Shown: one piece after another, positions 55,457-64,000 of the stretch | How positions within the stretch are numbered: position 1 is the stretch's first letter | Layout: each line of letters starts with the position of its first letter | DNA from: Mesostigma viride | Lineage: Eukaryota > Streptophyta > Mesostigmatophyceae > Mesostigmatales > Mesostigmataceae | Direction: 5' to 3' | NCBI GenBank assembly: GCA_009746045.1 | Contig: RPFO01000213.1 | Span: forward strand, 3,945,179-4,009,178 | Length of the DNA stretch: 64,000 bases | Program-made: the position numbers and the translations under genes | Notes under the pieces: generated by a model | What the model was told of the DNA's origin: nothing | The model's database searches: none | What the model saw: only the letters and a program-made list of their open reading frames with translations

Positions 55457-58400
55457 ATGCGTCAAGGACAGACAGTCGATGAATTCATGGCCGAGGACCC
55501 TGACGACGGGTCGGCCAGTGGAGAGGATGCAGCACGCCAGTTTGCTAGAAATTATGACGAAGCAGTGGCCAGAGTCAAGGACGATACGCCATTGTACCCG
55601 GGATCTGAGAGCAAGGCCCTGATGTTTACATTGCAATTGCTGACGCTAATGGGGGAAAACTCATGCCCTCAGACCTTTGCTGATGAGCTCTTTAACCCAT
55701 AGTCCGGAAACAGGGCGATATATCGCCCTGTTTGACCCCCGGTGGCGCGGCGCTTAATTCCAGGAGCGCCGCGCCACCCGTGACGGATGTCAGTGGTCCG
55801 GTGGGTCTGGGAACACTTAGGGACGAAGGTGATGCATAGGTTTGGGGGTAATATTCGCCATAGCCTGGTAAATACAACGTGTATTGAGACAGTATCACGT
55901 GACTTTGGCGGGAAATTTTCACTCGCGCGCGCGCGTAACGAGATATGGCTGCTAGCGTGCCGTTATCAAGGAAATTTTGCGTCTCGCGGCTTGTAATGGT
56001 TCAGAATGTTGCTCAGAATGATGATGCGTGATTTTCGTAGGTCAGGGGTGGCCAGATGTATAGCATGGGTAAAATACAGGTAGGACATTACTGCTTTCTT
56101 GGTCGTCAGTACCAGATGAGTAATGGCATGCCATATTTCGATTTTCTTCTTATGGCCCGGCAGTCTGCGCCAGCCCGAGCACCCAGTTTTGGTACGGGAC
56201 ATCCGCAGCAGCGTCCCTGTGAATTCGGATGCGTTTATAGGTCATCTTTGCACAGAACATCAACCTGGTAATCATGTCGGATGCATGCATTATGCGGCTA
56301 TGGCGGCCTATGCCTGGAAAGCATTAGCCAGTGTGAGATATGAGGGTCCCGGCCAGCAGAACCCGGAAAGGTCGTGATCAAGCCAGGTACGGCAACGTGT
56401 TTGCATGTCGTTTGCACGGGAATCTGTCGTTTATACATCCATTTTACACGAGTGTATCAGTGCCTCTTGCAGCAGGTTTCCATGCCTGCTGTATGAGTGC
56501 TATTAGCCCCAAATCTGCTCAGTTTGTGGTGTTTCTTTGGAGGATGCCATTCCGTTAGTGCTGGTTTAGCACTTCTTTGTTTCCCAGCACTTTTGACAGT
56601 CCTATGTGGCTGTATACAATGCATAAGTGTGTGGCATTTCATGGATGGCTGCTTACGCGCGCGTAACCCACACACGTAAGTGAGCGCATTATATAGGTCA
56701 GATGGGCTATCCGTGCGGTCTGACCCAAGGAAAGCATGGTGGCACTATCTATTGACATTGTCCAACCCCAGAATAATTTTTTAGAACCCTCCCTGCAGGG
56801 GTAAACTACTAAGGGGATTTCCCTTGCCTGAAAATGATCGTCTTTTGTCCAACTTTGGCAGTAAATATCTTGCAAAGCACTGAATGGACTCGGGATATTA
56901 TTGCATTTTCTGAAAGCCCTTGAAGTGTAGATACTCCTAGCACCTTGGTTGGGGGTATTTGGAGTTGTGGCCTATGAGTTATGATTTTTTCCATTTTCAG
57001 GGGTCTAAAAATGCCAAAAACCCATTCCCGGACTATGGGTTAAGCTGTTGGGAAACGTTCTCCCCGCGGGCAACGCTCTGCCCGACAGTATCTCGAAGGC
57101 ACGGAAAGTGATCAAAGGCTTGGGCTTGGGGTACCGTGTGTACGATGCCTGCCCATGCGAGGGTTACTTGTACAAGGACAAGATTACTAAGAGCTGCCCT
57201 CTTTGCAAGCTGTCGCGCTACGAGACGTACACTGACAGAAACGGTGACATCGTCAACTCGCGGAAAGCGCATCGCCAGGTTAGGCACTTCCCCCTGATGG
57301 ATCGGATTAGGGCCTGGTTCCGAGTCCCGGAAATGGCGGAAGCCCTTCAGTACGCTGCGAAACATGAAAACAGGGAGCCAGACTCATCCACGCGCGTTGT
57401 GGACGGCTTGAAAGGCAGGTTTGCACTTGTTTCTACGCCTTCTGTTATGCAATGTGTGCCAAAGTATCAAGTTCGAGATTTTTCCTCTTGCGCTTATCTT
57501 TTGTTTGTACTGCTCTGATGGATACCTTTCTTTTTACGTCTGGTGTTTCTTGTGCATGGACCTGTTCGTGCAGACAGCCGTGCCATCCAGCACATAAAGA
57601 ACAACTGGGACTTTCGCAGCCAGCCGCGGAACACCATCTTCCTTCTGAATTTTGACGGAGTATGTCCAAGGTCTTTCATGGATACCCACAGCAGCTGGCC
57701 CGCGTTTGTTTCCTGTGTCAACTTGCCCGAGTGGGTGATGGTGAATGGGCGGTTTTGCCCTATGGTGCTTCTTGTGGGCGCCATGAAGGGGAAGGCACCC
57801 AAGAACATGACCATTTTTTTGGACTTGATCGCTGAGGACTTCCTGGTACTGTGGAAGGGGTATTACATTTGTGATGTGACGCTGGACGTGGCGGGTGTTT
57901 ACACTACGACATTTGTGAGGTCCATTCTTGCTGGCATAATTCACGACTACCCGGCATACTCCAAGTCCCTGAACATTCCAGATGCAGGGTACTATCAATG
58001 CGTCCTACATGGTGATGAGTGGCGTGGGGTTTTTATCTCAAATGGCCGTATCGTTCTCCTTGGCAATGGCCGTATCGTTCTCCTTGGCAATGACCGCATA
58101 TGTTTCCCGAGGGTGACCCCCGCCGGCCGGCTCACGCTCCTGTTGTTCAGGAGATGGACCATGCTGGCTACCTGAAGTACTGTGCTACGCTAAAAAAGCA
58201 GCCCGAGCCGTTTCTCAAGTTACCGTACTGGGTTCACCTGAAGATCCGTCATTTTATTGACGAGTTCCATCTGTGTCCCAACAACTTCAAGCGGGTCATT
58301 CATTGCACAAGCGGTAATTGCTAAACATTTAATTGTATCATTTCATTGTGATTGTTGCATGCATACATTGACTGTGGCCTATCTGTTCACATGGAAAGCT

Positions 58401-60914
58401 GATGTAATATTTTTTTTTTTTTTTTTCTGTTTGTACTATATGCAGGGAAGGCTATGGCGACCGGGTCACTTCGTGGCAGGCTGAAGGTCCTCGGTCTGAA
58501 CCCGGAGCTGTGGCGGCCTGATGAAGACCCTCCACCGGAGGGAGACCCACCACCGGAGGGAGACCCACCACCGGAGGGAGACCACCAAAGTCCACCGAAG
58601 AAAGGCCGCAAGAAGAAGAGGGCGCCAGCACCGCGCCCCGGGTTCCAGCTGACGGCTGAGGAAAAGGCTGATATCAAGCGTAAGTGTGACATTGGGTTTT
58701 TATTTTTCCCGTAATTTGGAAATTTAATATGTAGGACTGACTATGGTCTGTGTGATTTACATAGGACTGACTATTTTTTTCGGCTGTCGTGTTACTACTA
58801 TGTGTTATTTTTTTGCGTGTGGTTGTAATGCGCAGGTCTCGATGACATCATGGCGCATAGCCTACCCGACTACTTCACCGGCCGGATCAGTGGCTTGCTC
58901 TGCGATGCGAAGAGTACTGAAAAATCCAAGACGCGTGACAAGATCCTCTACTTTTGCAAGCAACTCCCGACCATCTTGCGTGGGCGGTTAGATGACGATG
59001 CACGGCAAGCATTTCTCCTTCAATCAGCGGCCTGGGACTTTGTGTTTTCTAGCGGCCCGGCGACTCAGCAGCAGTTGGATGACTGCGGCGAGATGTTTTT
59101 GCTTGCTGCTGTGGCGATGGAGCGTATAGCGCCAGCGTCTGAGATGGCAAAATCTGTTCATATGATGGCCCACCTGGCCCAGCAAATCCCCTTGTTGGGT
59201 CGATGTGACACCCGCACCATGGCGTCGGGCGAGCGGATGATGGGGGCCATCACGAAAGCTAAGCTGTCCAACGTCAATGTGGAGTGCTCCATGGACGGAG
59301 CATATCGCAAGTCTGAGGCGCTGACCCATCTGGCCTATCACATGGTGAAAACCGGGATGGTAAGTACACGCTAGTGACCGATTTTTTTTTTTAATGGATT
59401 TGTGTGCAGATTTAGTGTTATGTACGCGCTGCTTGTGGCCCGGTCTTGTGCTGCATGCAGCTAATGTCTGTGCATATTTGTGTGCGCTGCTTGCAATGTC
59501 TTGTTTGCTTTTTTTTTTTCTTTCAGCCAAAAGACCGCTACTACATCTGGGACGTCATCCACGCAGACCCGTCCAAGAAGGTCGAGTTGGGGGGGCGCAG
59601 CCGCAAGGTTAAGAATTTCTACACTTTCACCGCCGCGGAATCTGATGAAGTGGGCGCGATTTTGTTGGAGTATGCGCTGCCCAATGCGGAGTACAAAGAT
59701 CCCGAAGTCAACGGCGATGAGGCCTACTGGTAAGACGCCGCTGTCCTATTATTGTAAGTTGCTATTCTTTGAGCTGATTTTCTTTCAGTATATATGGAAC
59801 TTCATCTGATTTCCAAGGACTACTGCCGTTATTCTAATTTTTTTTTTCTTGCATTGCTATCTTGCTTTGTATACGATGTGCATGCAGGCGGCCCTTGTGC
59901 AGCGACCTCTCATGGCTCAAAGACTGGATCGGACTCAACCAGCAGCCGCTGGTCCCGGAGCTTGTCCAGGCTGCAGCAGCCGGCGTGCAGCTCAAGGCTG
60001 AGGAGTATGATAGGGTGCACTTGTACGGTTTCAATTACCGGACAAAAGAAGCTGACAGGAAGCAAGCATGGCGGACTGCAAACTGTGGTGTAGCCTACCA
60101 TAAGGAGGGAAGCAGCACTCAGTACGGCTACCTGACCCACATTCTCGTGGCGAAGCTGGTGCAGCCGGTGGGGAACTGGACTCAACAGCTTGTGCTGAGA
60201 GTAGAGCTTTTCGATGCATCGGAGGTGGCTTACATTCGGGATCAACGCTTGGTGTTGGTCCGCAGCGCCGAGGCACCACGCACGGCAAAGCTAGTGTGGC
60301 CAACATCTGTTAGCTCTGTTGGGTTTGTGCTGGACCCACGGCATCAGCCCCAGCTTTCGGTCATTCACTGCAAGCTGCCCCGTCACCTGGCAACCGGGTG
60401 GGCTTTGGAGAACGAGTTTTTCCAAAGCACGGCGACAAGGTGGCAGGAAGACATCAGGTACTTCCCACCTGAGCCGCCCGCTGAACGGCCGCCCGCTGAA
60501 CCGCCGCCCGCTGATCCGTCGCCCGCGCCATCAAGCACGGCGGCACGACCTTCACGCGCAGCCCCGCCGCGCAAGAAAAAGAAGCCGCCCGATGAACGGC
60601 AGCCCGCGCCGGCAACCACGGCGGCAGGACCTTCACGCGCAGCCCCGCCTCGCAAGAAAAAGAAGCCGCCCGCTGAACGGCAGCCCGCGCCGGCAACCAC
60701 GGCGGCAGAACCCTCACGCGCAGCCCCGCCTCGCAAGAGAAAGAAGAAATCTGAGGCTTTGGCGCCTGCATCACACAAGGGGAAGGAGCCCATGCCCCCG
60801 TTGCGCACAAGTGCACGCGCGCGCACGGTCAGGGACTATAGAGAACAAACCACGAGCAACGAGGGGAATGACAGTGATTTTAACGGTAGTGATGCCAAGG
60901 ATGATTCTGATTGA
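55457..60914 (+). CDS. CACTA (Tnp2-type) transposase
   Basis: Exons: 55457-55695 plus 57044-57418 (one exon split by a MITE), 57574-58313, 58446-58679, 58836-59359, 59527-59729, 59888-60914 (TGA). It shows the Transposase_21 order: PLYPGSESKALMFTLQLL and FADELF; GNVLPAGNALPDSISKARK; YDACPCEGYLY then SCPLCKLSRY (zinc-binding Cys pairs); VRHFPLMDRIRAWFR; NTIFLLNFDGVCP; NLPEWVMVNG; FLDLIAEDFLVLW; IIHDYPAYS. Exon 4 holds a DUF4218-like segment (MAHLAQQIPLLGRC, ASGERMMGAITKAKL) and exons 5-6 a DUF4216-like one (STQYGYLTHILVAKL). The tail has repeated Pro/Lys blocks with KKKK nuclear-localisation-like runs. It should cut and rejoin the CACTA ends in the nucleus. Defects: the MITE, a one-base frame change near 58100 beside a tandem 24-bp duplication (58040-58090), and an unresolved phase at the 57418/57574 junction. 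Other later junctions agree in phase. Confidence 0.9.
55696..57039. mobile_element. piggyBac-like MITE in the transposase gene
   Basis: The ends CCCATAGTCCGG and its complement are flanked by TTAA at 55692-55695 and 57040-57043. The 1,344-bp insert interrupts the transposase after FADELF; with one TTAA removed the frame continues as AAG-CTG-TTG (K-L-L) into GNVLPAGN. Near the left end are a 20-bp palindrome (55711-55730) and a hairpin with 13-bp arms (55741-55753 and 55766-55778). No transposase is recognised inside, though the frame around 56262-56377 (CMHYAAMAAYAWKAL) might be a relic. Confidence 0.9.
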
Positions 60915-60984
60915 TGCTGCTGCGCCAGCATTTTGCGGCCTCATTAGATGCTGCTCACAAGTGTAATCATGCCGATATTATGTT

Positions 60985-60990
60985 GAATAA
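60985..60990 (+). terminator. AATAAA poly(A) signal of the transposase gene
   Basis: AATAAA lies about 70 nt after the stop codon of the last transposase exon. Confidence 0.6.
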
Positions 60991-61049
60991 AGATGCATCA
61001 CTCATTGTTTGGGCCTAAACTGACTTGTTGTCGGTTCAGCCCTTGTGTT

Positions 61050-61435
61050 TTTTACCACTTTTGTGCTCGTCGTGGTGTTCTTTTTACCACTTCAGCCACT
61101 TTTTATCACTTTTTACCACTTTTACTGCTTTTTACTGCTTTTTACTGCTTTTTACTGCTTTTTACTGCTTTTTACCACCATTTTCCACCTTTTACCACTT
61201 TTACCACCTCCGTTAGGTGGTAAAAGTGGTAAAAGGTGGTATTTTTTACTGCTTTTTACTGCTTTTTACTGCTTTTTACTGCTTTTTACTGCTTTTTACT
61301 GCTTTTTACTGCTTTTTACGGCTTTTTACTCCTTGTGGGTGGTAAAAAGTGGTAAAAAGTGGTAAAACGTGGTAAAAAGTGGTAAAAAGTGGTAAAAAGT
61401 GGTAAAAAGTGGTAAAAGTGGTATTTTTTACCACT
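61050..61435. repeat. Right subterminal repeat array of the CACTA element
   Basis: Mixed 10-bp units TTTTTACCAC and TTTTTACTGC (61075-61195 and 61240-61325), then GTGGTAAAAA in the other orientation (61340-61420). The TTTTTACTGC variant is missing from the left array, so the two ends have diverged. Confidence 0.93.
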
Positions 61436-61934
61436 CCCGAGTTCCTAGTGTACGCATCGGCTTGTCATGGTTGTGGAATACCATCAGGTCAAGCAGATTT
61501 TGGACCATGTTTGGTCGCTGTTAGCTGAGGCTGCAACGGAAATAGCGTGATAACGGTTGGTATTGGTTAGTAATATGGTAAATGTGATTACCCAGTGCTT
61601 TTCCTGGCTCAAACAGCCCGAGAAAAGTTCTTTTCTGACCAGCTGTAGGCATAGCTTCTTGTTTTGCTTGCCAACGCCCACCTTCTTATTTTGCATCCAT
61701 TACACGTGACAAACATGGAGATACCCAATACCTGTTTGCATGGAAGCATTACCAACGTGTTCCTTTTGTTTTCTTTATTGCTACAAAGAACGTGGAGGTG
61801 TTTTGTCATTCATTGGGTGCGTTAGTGATGTAGCTCCTTGCCACCCCTTTGACGCGCGCTTTAGGCCTTGATTAATGAGCCTTTCACCTATTTTTTAGCA
61901 TGGTCTTGTGTCTTATATGCTGGCTTATCTCAGG

Positions 61935-62131
61935 TTCCACGCTGGGCCAGTGGCTGGCCTCGACGACAACGCCCGCCGCCAGCGTGCCATGCAGCCCCTG
62001 TCAGCCCGCAGCCCGGCTGGCCGCGCGAGGACTGAGGCCAACGGCCGCACGACCCACCCGCTGGCAGCTGGCACCCAGCTGACAGGGCCTCGTAGGAGGC
62101 AGTATCTGCGCACCCAGAGGCGCAATCCGTA
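61935..62131 (+). CDS. Possible terminal exon inside the piggyBac-like element
   Basis: After a pyrimidine stretch and TTATCTCAG (61924-61933), one frame reads FHAGPVAGLDDNARRQRAMQ then an Arg/Ala/Thr-rich stretch ending RRQYLRTQRRNP and a stop. An AATAAA follows at 62341. It is basic and GC-rich compared with its AT-rich surroundings, which suggests real coding. No domain is recognised. It could be the last exon of a transposase or of a captured gene. Confidence 0.4.
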
Positions 62132-62380
62132 GTTTGGCACATAGCCAGGTAGCCTAATTGACAGTTAGCTACACCCTCCTTGGCTAGTCATGCGCTATAT
62201 ATACCGCGGGCGCGCACTAGTGCCATTTTGGCCCCTTGCGGCATGTTGGCATGTGTTATATGGCATGGTCTCTTGTTTTATCACCTGGGTATGGTGCATT
62301 ATGCCCATTTGGGCATCCCTTGTTGTTTCATGCCAATTGGAATAAAGTTTTGTGTTGATATGCTACCATTTATACCCCTG

Positions 62381-62412
62381 CCAGCTGGCACCGTTATAAC
62401 GGTGCCAGCTGG
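62381..62412. other. 32-bp perfect palindrome
   Basis: CCAGCTGGCACCGTTA at 62381-62396 is followed immediately by its exact complement at 62397-62412. It lies in the right part of the piggyBac-like element, shortly after the AATAAA at 62341. Confidence 0.9.
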
Positions 62413-62783
62413 CTTTGGCCATTTTGTAGCTAGCGTTCACAGTTTTGTGACATTTCATGTTGTGAATGCATTGATGGCATGCCTGTGAATAATTTTAACT
62501 CCCTTCAAAGGGCCAGGGCCAGCAGATTTGAATAAATGGTCCATAATGCAATATATGTGTCTCGAACCCCATGTGCGCTGTACCCCCCTGAGGGGGGTGC
62601 TATTTATAGCAGGTGTAGGGCATAGATATGTGACCAACCAAATTTCCCAAACATTATTTGATATAAAAGCATGCTTGGTCCCAAGGGTGGGCCAGAAAAT
62701 GTTATTTGGCTAGTTACTGCCAGGCGCACAAAGATACCCAAACTCAGTCCGTTTCGGTGGTTCCAGTTGACACCATTTAAGGG

Positions 62784-63365
62784 TTAAAGGTGAGGAGCAC
62801 GGGGGCCGGGCCAGCCTTACCCCGCGCGCAGGGAATTAAGGCGGATCCATAGCCGACATCCGCAGCTCACCAGTGAGTTGCATGGGCCGGGGCAAGAATG
62901 TCGCGCTTAATCAAGCGCTATGACAAGAGTCTCCGAGTTCTCACCTGCCGGCTGGTCGAAGTGCTTGACGATGACATTGTGGCTGCGCTGGGTGAGGTCG
63001 GCCTCCTCGCGGAGGTCGAGCGTTTGTTGCCGGCTTGAGCTGTGCCGCGATGGTGGAGGCGGTGGAGGTGGTTTGGTGCTTAAGCAGGTCCGCCCAGGTC
63101 TGGGTGTCATGGGTGGAAGGAGCATCGCTGGCCGGGCCAGCAGATGCCGGCTGGGCGGCGGCGATGTCCTCAGTTCACCGCCTGGGCGGTGAGGCCTGCG
63201 GTGTTTTGCAGGCACTCAATGGCGATGGCGTTGTCGTGGAGGCGCTGGTCGAGGTCGAGGAGCTGCGCTTTGATGTCGCCGGTGGAGGTGGAGGCGGCAG
63301 TGGAGGTGTCCAGAGGCAAGGTGGAGGTGGAGGCAAGGTGGAGGTGACAGTGACGGTGACGGTGA
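62784..63365 (-). pseudogene. LINE ORF1 element, minus strand, 5' part
   Basis: This continues the copy at 49886-50642. The minus strand encodes NVIVKHFDQPAGENSETL (complement near 62930-62985), LDLREEADL, and the coiled-coil segment to about 63365. It is 5' truncated, with stops. Confidence 0.8.
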
Positions 63366-63370
63366 GAAGC

Positions 63371-63518
63371 CATGCCCTAGCCATTGTATCGCCCGATTGC
63401 AGCTGTGGCATGCCTTTGGCATGAAGGAGACTGGGGGTCTCTGCCCTTTCTCCTGTAGTGCACACACAGGGATTAAAAGCACTTCGGTGCTCCGTGACTC
63501 CCCAACGGGAGCACGAGT
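63371..63518 (+). mobile_element. LINE 3' UTR with intact terminal hairpin
   Basis: It matches 17985-18125 closely (GCAGCTGTGGCATGCC, GGAGACTGGGGGTCTCTGCC, GTGCACACACAGGGATT) and ends with GTGCTCC..GGAGCAC, a 7-bp stem around a 14-nt loop at 63488-63515. Confidence 0.8.
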
Positions 63519-63522
63519 TTAA

Positions 63523-64000
63523 CCCCTAAATGGTCTGGCTGCCGATTTTCCGCCTAAAACTGAGTTACAGCCGACACGTCGGCCCCTTCTCGGGGGACCA
63601 AATGCCGCGAAAACTATTGAGAATTAGGAAAAGTTTAGCTGAGAAGATCGAAAGTTTATAATTTTCCTCACAGCATGGTACTAGGGTTTGCATACTTCTG
63701 ACAAAGTTATAGAGGTGTTCTGGCCGGTCAAAGTACAAGGGGTCAGGGTACTTTTTCACGTACAACGTGCATTCCGGAAAACGACGACCTGGCCATGGCG
63801 GCTTGCGCCCACGCATGGCATTTACGTTTTCGTTCGAATTTTCTGACCAAACTCAGAAAATTGATTTTATACGTCCTAAAGATGATACAGGCCAATTTTT
63901 GGTTCGCGGGAATGCCATTTGATAGGTGTCGGCAGCGTTCTTGCTCGAAAAAACTGCGATCAGGCCGGACGATAGAAACGTTGACAGCAATACCTTTCCG
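63523..64000. mobile_element. piggyBac-like element end (runs off the window)
   Basis: TTAA at 63519-63522 is followed by CCCCTAAATGGTCTGG. The following 478 bp are closely similar to the inverse of 18961-19441, which ends in the complementary CCATTTAGGGG|TTAA. The other terminus lies outside the window. No transposase domain was recognised in the open frame 63565-63816, which recurs at 19148-19399. Confidence 0.75.

Larger units (their letters stand above)
51392..61450 (+). mobile_element. CACTA/EnSpm DNA transposon, 10.06 kb
   Basis: The left end CACTAGGAACTCGGGAGTGG and its exact complement at the right form a 25-bp terminal inverted repeat, including the next GTAAA. TA flanks both sides (51390-51391, 61451-61452). 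The related sequence at 14917-14924 (CCTCTACGCAT) is the unoccupied form, with one TA. Subterminal arrays of GTGGTAAAAA lie at both ends, as in CACTA elements where they bind the accessory protein. It carries a Tnp2-type transposase on the plus strand and a second gene on the minus strand. Gene decay is limited, so it was probably active recently. Confidence 0.95.
50643..62783. mobile_element. piggyBac-like element hosting the CACTA transposon
   Basis: The ends are CCCTTAAATGG and its complement, flanked by TTAA at 50639-50642 and 62784-62787. Undisturbed ORF1 copies have a single TTAA at this site. TTAA duplication with CCC.. termini is diagnostic of the piggyBac superfamily. Excluding the CACTA insertion, the element is about 2.1 kb. 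No piggyBac transposase is recognised; a possible terminal exon lies at 61935-62131 and an AATAAA at 62341. Parts of its interior match hAT copy 1 (14340-15300). Confidence 0.85.

Overview
This is a repeat-dense eukaryotic nuclear window, most likely from a green-lineage alga. The evidence is spliceosomal GT-AG introns, AATAAA-type polyadenylation signals, an interstitial CCCTAAA (plant-type telomere) tract, a plant-like PIG-P protein, and a transposon set (L1-type ORF1 LINEs, CACTA, hAT, piggyBac-like, LTR elements) familiar from green genomes. I cannot name the species. No tRNA or rRNA gene, CRISPR array or operon was seen.

Host genes are few. On the left, an unidentified 397-residue protein is encoded on the minus strand by five exons (5779 to 1529) whose splice phases all agree. 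It faces, head to head, the intronless gene for ribosomal stalk protein P2 (6548-6883). In the middle (39426-43094) is a four-exon PIGP gene for the GPI-GlcNAc-transferase subunit P; none of its exons is obvious as a long ORF, and its introns are swollen with minisatellites.

The rest is mobile DNA. At 9.4-29.5 kb are mosaics of 5'-truncated LINE pieces. One type carries ORF2 (reverse transcriptase), another carries an L1-type ORF1 with no ORF2. Both end in a similar ACTCC/GGAGT hairpin plus an AATT-rich tail. They are interrupted by two SINE-like families (here SINE-A and SINE-B), two hAT-type elements, a TA-flanked MITE and an unclassified 3.1-kb insertion. At 29.55-38.28 kb is a young gag-only LTR element with 665-bp LTRs, a CCGCG target duplication, a leader ORF resembling the RNase H1 N-terminal (viroplasmin) domain, and a protease that has lost its catalytic Asp. 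At 43-50 kb are further ORF1 elements.

From 49.9 to 63.4 kb there is four-level nesting: a minus-strand LINE ORF1 holds a piggyBac-like element (50643-62783, TTAA), which holds a 10.06-kb CACTA/EnSpm transposon (51392-61450, TA), whose transposase gene holds a 1.34-kb piggyBac-like MITE (55696-57039, TTAA). Removing the MITE on paper rejoins the transposase frame exactly. The CACTA element has a multi-exon Tnp2-type transposase on the plus strand, a divergent second gene on the minus strand, and 10-bp subterminal repeat arrays. The right edge (63523-64000) is the end of another piggyBac-like element that runs out of the window.
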